From Paraglomus occultum (lineage: Eukaryota > Glomeromycota > Glomeromycetes > Paraglomerales > Paraglomeraceae): a stretch of DNA of 15,892 nt. The stretch covers positions 1 through 15,892 of the forward strand of contig CAJVPJ010000829.1 in the NCBI GenBank assembly GCA_910592205.1, in the 5' to 3' direction. The notes below the pieces were generated by a model. It was not told the origin of the DNA, made no database searches, and saw only the letters and a program-made list of their open reading frames with translations. Below, piece by piece: positions 1 to 9,077 of this stretch; the stretch's first letter is position 1; every line of letters starts with the position of its first letter. The position numbers were made by a program, and so were the translations under genes.

Positions 1-163
1 TTATCAAAGTTGACGTATTTTTTGCGTGTGATGTGTTACACCAAGATTTTGTCGATACTTTTTTCCGGTGAGTGTATGTCATACATGCTATAACCGTGAA
101 TAATAAAAGATATTAATATTAAAGATCGTTATAACGGATTTTTGCAAGTTTGGTTAAGACCGG

Positions 164-170
164 TATAAAA
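164..170 (+). promoter_or_regulatory. TATA-like box upstream of the kinase gene
   Basis: The heptamer TATAAAA lies about 190 bp upstream of the ATG at 362. It sits a few bases before the left end of the transposon-like relic at 173-251, so if it is used, transcription could start inside that relic. This is a simple motif match in AT-rich DNA, with no mapped transcription start. Confidence 0.25.
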
Positions 171-172
171 CT

Positions 173-251
173 CACTGTTCGATGTAACGGATCGTCATTA
201 TAACGGACAAAAGTACTGGTCCCGAGCAGTCCGTTATATCGACTTTCACTG
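173..251. mobile_element. pogo/Tigger-like terminal repeat or MITE relic
   Basis: The right end reads GGTCCCGAGCAGTCCGTTAT, then ATCGACTTTCACTG. This matches the layout of pogo/Tigger (Tc1-mariner superfamily) terminal inverted repeats: internal repeats of the form TAACGGAC, a GGTCCCGA block and a terminal CACTG. The left end has CACTG, then TTCGATGTAACGGATCG, which resembles the reverse complement of the right end. A further TTATAACGGA copy lies at 129-138. No transposase ORF is present. The remnant is about 80 bp, so it is either a MITE or two abutting ends. A clean TA target duplication is not visible. Family assignment is from remembered consensus layout, not a search. Confidence 0.45.
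199..238. repeat. 10-bp perfect inverted repeat, TATAACGGAC / GTCCGTTATA
   Basis: The arms are at 199-208 and 229-238, with a 20-nt spacer containing GGTCCCGA. It lies inside the transposon-like relic and about 125 bp upstream of the kinase start codon. It could form a hairpin. Confidence 0.8.
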
Positions 252-361
252 TGTACCTGAAATTTGATGTTCGCACACATTGTACGTTGTAACCGTGCAA
301 TGGTAACACAATAATTTTGAACTTGTCGCTTGGAAAAAAAATCTTTTTGCTACTCAAAACT

Positions 362-2867
362 ATGTCGAATATTCAAAATCCGGTAATTGACAACCTGATC
401 GCACTTAGTAATCACCTTGAATGGATCCGTTATGAGGAAATCAGTGGTATAGAGCCAACTCAAATTGATAACGTCTATTATGCTATTCGCAAGCAAACAT
501 TCGACGATGGCGATGTAGTTGAATCGCCGATGATGTTGTTATCACTCGGAAGTATCGAAGCATGTACGCCAAAACTTGTGGGTGAGTTTGCCAGAATATA
601 CTCACTTCCAACACGCTGCTACAACAGGGTCGTTACTTGTTTCAGACGATATTGCGAATGGCTTGAGAATCGCAACAGTTCCATAAAGGGTTTTACCGAG
701 AATGATGGTAATTATTACATGGTTGCTTATGAACACTTTTACGGTTGTTATTCTCGTTATGGATTCTGCTCTGCATGTGGAATACTCCGATGTAGTCCCG
801 TGTGGTGCATCTGTGGACACAAAGAATTATCCGATGAATGGACTAGCGACAACGAGCAACTCGATGATTTTATTAAGAAATCTCAATTGCAAACTAACTC
901 TGCAAATGATGCCTATTTGGAATGGATTCCATTCGATTGCATTGATGATGAGGGATATGGATATGAGTATTTGTATGGTCTACCAACATACGAAAACGTT
1001 AAATTGATCCCACTTGAAATAACAGATGAGACGGATGATTTCAATTATGATGATGTAAATTATTTATTGTTGCATCGTGTTTATTGCATAGTTTAGACGA
1101 GTATTGACATGTTTTCTGTATTCTTTCCAATAGTTATGTGACGAATATCCGGATCTTCTTGCTACAGATGCTTGGGTTACCATCGGATTCACATTCGATG
1201 CATACGAACAAGAGTATTTTCTAATAAAAGTTACCAACGGATTATGCCTGGCGTGCACGGAACAATTTGAACCAAAGATAAATGCATTCTGTTTCAATTG
1301 TAAAGCACCAAGACCACGAGATTGGACAACGGGCAACAAATTTTTGGATTTATTCATTATGAGGTCGTGGAAAAATGTAAAGAATAAGTATGATGCCCAT
1401 ATACAATGGATAGAGTATTCCCTATTGATGAATGTACGAGAAATGTCCTTATTACGCCATGGATGTACACTCATGGCAGATTGGTTAGAAACGGGAACAG
1501 ATGAATCAACACGTGTGACACTCAAAAAGATAGTTATGGTTGACAAACGGGGCAATCGGTCAATTGATTTTCATCAGGTAAATTATTTCAACGTATAAAT
1601 AAGGCCAATAGTATTATTAACGTATCGCGTGCGTTTAATTTGTAACAATTATACTTGTTTGCTCAATTAGATCACCGAGGAATATCCAGAGATATTAACA
1701 CCAGATAATACTTGGATAATTGGGATCACCCGAGAGCCATCAGCTCGGGAATATTATGTAGTTTTCTATTATGACGTACATGCGCTATTGGACAGGTTTA
1801 TACGAGATAATGACCATATAAAGTACATGCAGTATAGCGACTTTTACGAACTCGAAGAGATCGGATCTGGTGTTTATGGAACACTTTATACTGCCAGACA
1901 TTCAGAAGGGAATAATACAAAAACTGTTGTACTCAAACGATTTAAGAGTTTTGATCAGACAACGGAATTATTTATTTCCGAGGTAAGCAATAACGAGTGG
2001 TATTAATATTAATTGAAGCGATATTTAATTTGACACTAGAATTTGTTTTTATTTTTATAGTTTAGAAACCATGCCAAGTGCACAAGTTATTATTTTAATC
2101 AGTTCCTTGATATATATGGAATCACACAAGAACCAGAAGCAAAAGGGTACATGATTGTTATGCAATATGCAAACAATGGTAATCTTTTGTCCTATCTGGA
2201 TAAAAATATCAACAATTTGACATGGATGATGAAATTAGAACGTTTGTCGAGCATCGCAAACTATCTGACCGATGTTCATGTTGCCGGATTAGTACATTGC
2301 GATCTTCATGGCGAAAACATAGTTTTACATGACGATACGCGCGAGATGAAATCATTTATATGCGATCTCGGTCTTTCGCGATCGGTGAATTCACACGAGT
2401 CAAATTCAACCGTTCAAGGTGTTTTGCCCTTTATCGCACCAGAAGTCTTTTATACGCGCAAATTTACTCAGAAATCAGATGTGTATTCTTTCGGTATCAT
2501 TATGTATTTGGTTGCTACCGGTGAAGCACCTCTTGGGGACAGGCAGTTTGATGCAAGTTTGATACGCGAGATTATGGATGGACTGCGACCATCGATGCCT
2601 GATTCCGCACCAGAGGAATACAAGAACCTTGCCGAGAGATGTTGTGATGCTGATCCTGAAAGGCGTCCCAATGCATTTACAGTTTGGACTGATATTCGCA
2701 AGCTTATTCAAGAGATCAATGCTGATGACAGCACATGGAATGCTGTTTATCATAATGATGTGAAGCCCTTATCACGTCTTGAGAAGGAGAGCAAATATAC
2801 TAGTACACTCTTACCTACTGGAAATCTGCCTAAACTGACAAACACTCATGATTCAGATTCAGTATGA
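362..2867 (+). CDS. TKL-type protein kinase with repeated N-lobe/cysteine-knuckle units (4 exons)
   Basis: Exons 362-1054, 1134-1577, 1671-1982 and 2061-2867 join in frame (all introns GT..AG, phase 0; 79, 93 and 78 bp) to give 751 aa. The ATG at 362 has A at -3 and is conserved in the relic near 4609. The intact kinase domain spans about residues 429-700: glycine loop GSGVYG 444-449, beta3 Lys468 in VVLK, catalytic HCD 562-564 with Asn569, DLG (for DFG) 585-587, APE 609-611, then SDVYSFG. HCD-LH and DLG resemble variants common in TKL kinases of mycorrhizal fungi. Residues 1-430 hold cysteine knuckles (C136/C139/C149/C151; C269/C272/C284/C287), WTSDN (160) and WTTGN (295) motifs, and three decayed N-lobe units with hinge motifs GFT/GIT at 110, 249 and 397. 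Likely a cytosolic Ser/Thr or Tyr kinase; substrate unknown. No signal peptide or membrane segment is seen. Exon ends are inferred from reading frame and motif continuity. Confidence 0.85.
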
Positions 2868-4510
2868 ATATGAAGACAGTTTAATTTTAAAGCATTAATA
2901 TTATCTGTTGCTGTCTTATTATTATGATTTAATGTCTCAAGATTTTGAATAATAATAAATTTTGTGATTTTGGATATATATATAATTACAGTTTACACAA
3001 TTCTGTTTTTTCGAAATTTCTTATGAGAGAGTTATACCAAGAGTCTTTGTAATGGTTATAAGCATTAATTTCTAAATAAAAAAGTCCAACGCCTTGATCC
3101 ATTCCAAACCATGATCAGAGCTAATTACCGTATACATATAGCAATAGTAAATTTTCGTCTTTATTATTTGATCTAAAATCTAAACCCTATTTGTTGTTCT
3201 TATTATTGATGCATTTTTATATAATAATTTTGGCATTAACCTTCTATCATCTTTTCTGATAGTTTTTGTGAAAATCATATACGGTCGTTTTCGTAATATT
3301 ACTGCAGAGTGGAACACAAAAATTTTACAAATACAAATTAAATCGTAATGTATCGCGTTATATGTATTTTCTCTTGATCTAAGCGAAATGTTTTTAATAT
3401 CGATGACAATTCCGTGACATCTTCGCTTCCAGTAATGCAAATAACAAACTCTTGGAACGTACTAATAATTTATCTAGCGGCTCTCTATGGCGTTACAAAA
3501 ATTCGTACAACAATGTATTCTATGTGTTTACTGCTCACGCTTATTGTCCCATCGAATTATTCTTCCCAGCAACACCTCTTACTTTACATTTCCACAAACT
3601 CATCAAAGGTATGAAGTAGTTGCAAATTAAAGTTGATTATAGATTAGGTTGCTGGAAAGAAAAACAAAACAGCGAACATTGCTTCTATCATTGTTGCATT
3701 GATATGTAACCCCCGGGTGACAAACTATATACTTGAAAGTCAACGTAATATGAAAAAGATAATAGTAATCCGTCTATCAAAGAAGGACGATTAAATGTTA
3801 TGCAAACAAGTAAATGCTCATAGTGTGACTAATAACAGCGCAAGATTTTGCAGCAATTTTCCTCTCTTAAACGCGTATACAAACTTATTTGTGATATTAA
3901 AGAATGTTGTGAGTATGAATAATTGCATTGTGTTGATATTGTTCTTTATTTCTTCGTTTATATAGGCGTTAAGTAGAAGTTGATGAAACAATTAACATGT
4001 TTATGTTATACGTATCGCTGCGCTGGATTAAAAGATTGCACGAGTTTTCGAACGTTAAAACTAATCAGTGGCAACAAACAATTTAGTTCGAACAAATTTA
4101 AAGTTCATATGTAGATTTATTGCGTGGCGGTTAATGTTTAGAAATTAATTTTGTTGCGGTAGACAAGTCTTTTAAGCACCGTGTCACAAAACTTTATTAT
4201 GACAGTTTCGAGAAAATTTAAGTACCGATAATGTAATTGAATTTTTTTTCAAATAAACAAGTCATGGGTAGAAAAGGATGACAAATTGTGAAGACTGCCC
4301 AAAGTTTGAAAAACGAACGTTTGCACTTTTTTTCTCTGTAGACGTGTTGGTCACACGATTTATGTTCTAAAAGGACAAATTGTTACTGCACCAAACGAAA
4401 ATCTATCTATTAACGATAATGTTGCATCACACAAAACCATAATTGTAGCGGGTACCTGTATAGTGAACGAAAGCAACGTCTCTCGTCATACAGTCCAGCA
4501 AGCCGCTGTG
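2868..4510. other. Intergenic, no gene supported
   Basis: AT-rich DNA between the convergent kinase and dehydrogenase genes. The only noteworthy stretch is an open frame on the plus strand at 3407-3616 (70 codons, no ATG start), ending near an AAAG/GTATGA donor-like site. Its predicted peptide is not recognised, and open frames of this length are expected by chance here, so it is not called. Confidence 0.5.
2954..2959 (+). terminator. AATAAA polyadenylation signal for the kinase gene
   Basis: AATAAA occurs 87 bp after the stop codon of the kinase gene, in an AT-rich 3' region. Position and orientation fit a eukaryotic cleavage signal. Motif match only. Confidence 0.45.
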
Positions 4511-4641
4511 CAATGTAGCTCAATGCTATTATTTAAAAAACCCATCAGGTTTGCAAATGTTGAACTTGTTTTGTTGCTTGGGGAAAAAAACTTCTATTAT
4601 TCAATATTATGTCGTTAATTGAGGATATTGACAACTCGATG
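4511..4641 (+). pseudogene. Relic copy of the kinase gene's 5' end
   Basis: This stretch aligns with about 292-395, the leader and first codons of the kinase gene. Shared blocks in the same order are GTGCAATG, TTGAACTTG, GCTTGG followed by an A-run, TATGTCG around the start codon, and ATTGACAAC followed by GAT. The equivalent ATG is at 4609-4611. Its frame runs 20 codons to a TAG at 4669. Short insertions and a deletion separate the two copies, and no convincing similarity continues past about 4641. It looks like the stump of a duplicated kinase gene. An alternative is duplication of only the leader segment. Confidence 0.55.
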
Positions 4642-5238
4642 CAACTAATCAACGGACAATTTTTTATGTAGACTTGTTGCCTATGATAATACAAAAAAGC
4701 TCGTGACATGACTCGCTTTAGCATATTGAGAACTCGTGTAAACTGTAATTATATTCACACATTACAAAGTTTATTCAAAATCTTGGGTCACCAATCATAA
4801 GACGTTAACAGATACTTTTAATTGACAGTCTTCGTACTTAAATTTAATCGCTTCATCTTCTTATTTCAATTAGGCTTAGCCTTTGAATTTAATTACACTT
4901 GTGCCCATTAAATGAAAACAAAACATGCAGGCATGCATTCGCATTTTAACAGTACGTAGTTAATAACGCGTTCAGTAGTAATAATGCGTATGCATAACTG
5001 GTAAAAAGTTGTTGGATAGTATCATTGCCCCTCGTGAAGGGATTATGAATATCTAGTTTCAGGATGAAATACATTCTTCCGGAGCAACTTGGATTCCACG
5101 GCCGAGTGAGTCACACTCAATGCTACGCGTTGTGTTCAACTATTGAGAATAGTCTATGTGTATGAAAGGGAAATCAACGCGAAGGAGAAGCCTTGTACGA
5201 AAATTTCTTATATATTCCTTGTTACAAGTGTATTTGTA
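4642..5238. other. Intergenic, nothing recognised
   Basis: AT-rich sequence between the kinase relic and the 3' end of the dehydrogenase gene. It has no extended open frame and no RNA gene or repeat that I can support. Confidence 0.5.
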
Positions 5239-5244
5239 TTTATT
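5239..5244 (-). terminator. AATAAA polyadenylation signal for the dehydrogenase gene
   Basis: On the minus strand AATAAA lies about 60 bp downstream of the TAA stop at 5307-5305, a normal distance for a eukaryotic 3' end. Motif match only. Confidence 0.5.
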
Positions 5245-5304
5245 AATCACCTGGGAACCTCAACAATGAATACAGTAAATTATATTAAATAATACTTCTA
5301 TTAA

Positions 5305-8300
5305 TTATACACCACCACCTGCACGCCCTGGAGGAATCTTTTGATTCCACTTTGTCTCTGCATATTGTTCGACAATACTAGCAAACGCATTCTGTAACTG
5401 AATTTCCTTGACGCCGCTCATTACTTCCAGGAATTCCTCAAACTCGATTGCACCATTTTTGTGCAAATCCACTTCTTCTATGATATCTTCCAACACATAA
5501 TCAGGTACGGAAACTCCCACTGCCGTCAAAACTTTCTTCAAATCCGCCGCGTTGATTTGCCCATCTCCATTAACATCCAACTCGGAAAAGATATTCTGCA
5601 GTTTGACCAGTTCTTCCGGCTGGAATTGAGCTCGCGAGTAAATGGGCTCACTCTCGATAAGTTTGTGACTTTCGAGTTGTGCCTTGTATTTGGCGAGAGT
5701 CAATTTTTCCTTGGGTTTGGGAAGACCCATCGTTGTAAGAAAGTCAACCGCTTGCGAGAATTCTTGTTCCACGCGACTTTTTGACCATCCAAGTTCCTCT
5801 GTCATTATCTCAATGATCCGTGGAAGAGACTCGAGAGTTGCTTGGGCGTTCAAGAAGGCGAGGCGTGTACGGCGGGCGATTACGTCCTATCGAAAAATGA
5901 GGGGGGAAAAGACGAGGAGAGTTGAAAGTCGCGTTAGTTTATTAAAGCATGTGAGTTGACCATAGTACCGGGTGACACGAAATACGTACCACTACTGTAC
6001 AGGCATACTCCCTCCGGACTGCATAATGTACTTCGGATTCTATGTACGGGAAAGATGGAGACAACCGTTTCCCAAATACAGGCCATCGTTTACCCGTAGG
6101 CTGTGATAATGTTGCAACACCCCATGCGCGGTCACCGTAGCTATTTGCCAAGTGTTGAGCGACCTTGATAAGGAAATTGGTTTAAAAAGGAGAGAGAAGA
6201 TGTGAACACACATTCAGCAAAAAAACTTGTAAACATGTGTAAGTTTTTATATACCTCGGTATCAAGACCAAATTGCTGAATAAGTTTAATAAACATAGTT
6301 TTAGAATATCCATGCGATCCAATCAATCTTATTTCTTCCGTCCGACATGGGAAGGTCGGGTTCAGCCCTGCGGTAGTTTTAAAAACATCACACGTGTAAA
6401 TATCAGATTATTATTGAATTATGACAATTGCTCCCTCTTTTCTTTCCCTTCCTTCATTTTCACTGCATTTTCCGATTCTCACCATAAATTTCAATGGCTT
6501 TATCGATCGTATCCTGCGCCATAGCTCTGTAGGTAGTCCATTTGCCACCAGCAATAGTAATCATTTTCGATTGACTAACATGGATCATATGATTTCGCAC
6601 AAGTTCTGCAGTATTCTTGGCGCTTGGGTCACGAACGAGTGGTCGAATACCTGACCAAGATGCAAGCACGTCGCCTCTGCGAACCTTTACATCTAGTGAA
6701 AAGAGTCGCGCGAATTTTTGTTAGGCCCATTAAATTTCCTTTTTTTTTTTTTTTTTTTTCAAATCTTCACAACTTGAATTACCAACCAGGACTCAAATAT
6801 CGCTTGATTTCGTTCAATATCCATTGCACCTCTTCTTCCCTCGCCATTGGAGTATAAGATACTACTGTCGGCGAGTCTGTGGTGCCCGCAATCGTGTTTC
6901 CCTCCCATGGCAAAAAGAATATCACTCGTCCGTCGGATGTGGATGGATCGATCAATCCCATGTTGCCAGGGCTGTAATAATTAGGAAGGACGATGTGGGT
7001 GCCCAAACTTGGGGCAACTATGTTTGCATCTGTAGGGTTATCCATCTTACGAATGCTATCTAGTATTCATATGGTATAAGAACGTTATTAATACGGATAA
7101 TTTGTGAACGCGCCTTGTATTCGTCGTGTCGAACTTTAACACTCCCCCTCACGTGTACAACCTGCTTTATACTCTCATTAGAAAACTCACCAGTAAATGG
7201 TCCGGTAGCATTAATCACACCCTTAGCTTTCACATCCCATTCTTCTCCCGTCAATGTGTCTTTTACATGAGCACCAGAAATGAGGCCATTTTCGTCTTTG
7301 AGAAGGCGCGTGACTTCAACATGATTAGCTACGACCGCGCCGTACGTAATCGCAGTTAAAGCGAGAGCAACGTTCATTCGCGCATCGTTATGTTGGCCTA
7401 GTTTGTTAGCACGGAATTTTAAATCAGACGAACATAAGACTCGAATGCAAAGGAAATTACTATATAGTACAAGGATATAATATCAGCCCTGTACCAGAGA
7501 AACCATACAATATCTGTTTCCGCTTCGCTGACTCACCATCATAATAGACCAAAGCCCCAACAATGTTATCCTTCTTGAGCATAGGGAAAGCTTCGAGAGC
7601 CTTTGTTTTCGTAAGAAAGTATCCCGGTTCGACATTCTCACGTCCGGCTAATAGCTCGTACGCTTTTAAACCAACCCAGTAATAAGGAATTTTCCAACGT
7701 CTATAAAAAAAACAATGGACGTGATTGGAATTAGTAATTTACAGAGACTTGGAGTGATGAGAATGTAAGCAATTAATGCCAATTCAAGACGTCTTTGCAT
7801 TGGGGATCATCCGATAAGTCTCATACCATTGTTTTACAAAAAGTTTACCCAAAGCTCGTTCTCCTCATATTTTTCCTGTACGACCTTACATTTATCTTTT
7901 TCCCCCTTTCCGATCCTCCCACTCAACTTACCTATCCAACGGAATCATAATAGGCAGATGCACGCTTAAATACGGTGCAGTATGTAAAAAGATTGATCTT
8001 TCATGCAGAGCTTCTTTGACCAATTTGTATTGTTCATAATCGAGTTCCATCATAGCTTTCTCCAAATAACGAACTCCACCATGGACAAGCTTTGTCGATT
8101 TTGAGCTTGTGCCGCAAGAAAAGTCGTCGCGCTCGACCAGAGCGACTTTTAATCCACGTGAGGCAGCATCCAAGGCTGATCCGGCACCGGTGGCTCCACC
8201 ACCGATGATGAGAAGATCAAAGGGCGGTTCTGATTTTGTTTTTTGTTTGGCATCTTGAGAATCTGCGTCGTATGTCGGCTCAACCTTCGATCCATCCTTG

Positions 8301-8578
8301 TTGAGTCCCTTGAGCAAATTCAACATCTCTTTGCGTGATGGGGGAGTCCATAATGTAGCCGGTCGTTCTCGTGGTCCTTCGGCAAAGAGATAATTTAGAG
8401 GATCTGGTGAGGGATGGAGAAGGTAGTCGGGCGTGAGTTGGTAATTAGGTATAGAGAGTGTGGAGCGTGTATAACGGCTGTGCGAGTTCTTGTTGTTGTA
8501 GTAATAATAGGATGTTGCTGCTGTTGCGGTTAGAGCAGAAGTGACGAAAACACGTTTGCGAGAGAACGTTCTGAACAT
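5305..8578 (-). CDS. GUT2: FAD-dependent glycerol-3-phosphate dehydrogenase, mitochondrial, with EF-hands (8 exons)
   Basis: Oxidises sn-glycerol 3-phosphate to dihydroxyacetone phosphate and passes electrons to ubiquinone; sits on the outer face of the mitochondrial inner membrane (glycerol phosphate shuttle, glycerol use). Exons in transcription order: 8578-7932, 7700-7537, 7397-7191, 7059-6787, 6692-6483, 6367-6255, 6163-5990, 5886-5305. Every junction keeps the frame and the family sequence, giving 789 aa. Residues 1-30 are basic, Ser/Thr-rich and then hydrophobic/Tyr-rich, fitting a targeting and anchor segment. The FAD site GGGATG is at 126-131, followed by CGTSSKSTKLVHGGVRYL. Other family blocks are GPFTDS, SDGRVIFFLPW, AGTTDSP, AGGKWTTYR, TGKRWP and REYAC. 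The C-terminus has two EF-hand loops, DVNGDGQINAAD (700-711) and DLHKNGAIEFEE (736-747), both with good calcium ligands. Longer than the roughly 650-residue yeast protein, which lacks EF-hands. The gene symbol is by homology. Intron 4 uses a weak GTTGGT donor. Confidence 0.95.
6740..6759. repeat. Homopolymer run T20 in intron 4 of the dehydrogenase gene
   Basis: Twenty consecutive T on the plus strand, which is A20 in the transcript. It lies 27 nt inside the 94-nt intron between exons 4 and 5. Its length is likely to vary between strains or assemblies. Confidence 0.9.
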
Positions 8579-8610
8579 TGAGTCTTGGAAAGGTTATGGG
8601 ATATGTAGTA

Positions 8611-8642
8611 ATGGAAGAATGGAGGAATGGAGGAATGCAGAA
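8611..8642. repeat. Octamer tandem repeat in the dehydrogenase 5' leader region
   Basis: Four units of the 8-mer ATGGAGGA, with changes in the first and last. They lie 33-64 bp upstream of the dehydrogenase ATG. In the transcript orientation this is a pyrimidine-rich TCCTCCAT tract, as is common in fungal leaders. Confidence 0.7.
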
Positions 8643-8835
8643 TTAACGAGGTTGACTTATTGTACAAGTAAATGTTGGGGTTTCAATGTAGTCAATGGCC
8701 GGCACGAATATAATTGATCGTCTAATGAGATAATACGTTCTTTCCGCCTTGTCTGTTCTTCTATATCTCTAGAATTTCCGCCGATTTTTTTTCGAGCGAT
8801 GGGATTTTTGTGATCTCTTTAAGTTTCATCGCATT

Positions 8836-8845
8836 TATTTATATA
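8836..8845 (-). promoter_or_regulatory. TATA-like element upstream of the dehydrogenase gene
   Basis: On the minus strand TATATAAATA lies about 260 bp upstream of the start codon. AT-rich flanks make chance matches likely, so this is only a candidate. Confidence 0.2.
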
Positions 8846-8959
8846 ACGAACATTTACTATGGACATACCCTATAAAATTTCAGTAATATGTCGATCTGCT
8901 AAACAAAGATGCTGTATGATTACAGTGATCAAATTACACACATATAAAAAAACGAATTA

Positions 8960-9000
8960 TACAAGCCCCAATAAATACCTGTTCTGATTGGGGACTTGTA
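8960..9000. repeat. Hairpin-forming inverted repeat
   Basis: TACAAG then CCCCAAT (8960-8972) pairs with ATTGGGG, a single bulged A, and CTTGTA (8987-9000) around a 14-nt loop. That makes a 13-bp stem about 390 bp upstream of the dehydrogenase start. Its role is unknown. It could be the end of a small palindromic element. Confidence 0.75.
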
Positions 9001-9059
9001 AACATTATTATTATTTATATTATTAATTTTGGGGTTTCATTGACGAGAATGAGCCTTGC

Positions 9060-9077
9060 TGTTGTTGTTGTTGTTGT
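9060..9077. repeat. Microsatellite (TGT)6
   Basis: Six perfect TGT triplets just downstream of an AT-rich ATT-repeat stretch. Non-coding as far as can be seen. Confidence 0.85.

Noticed and set aside
317-361. In-frame TTG start 15 codons before the kinase ATG
   Set aside because: TTG is not a normal start in a eukaryotic gene. The ATG at 362 has a good context and is conserved in the relic at 4609.
3407-3616. Plus-strand open frame of 70 codons ending near a donor-like GTATGA
   Set aside because: No start codon, no clear partner exon, no recognisable motif; within chance expectation.
6273-7359. Plus-strand open frames across 6273-7359
   Set aside because: They lie antisense to well-supported exons of the dehydrogenase gene.
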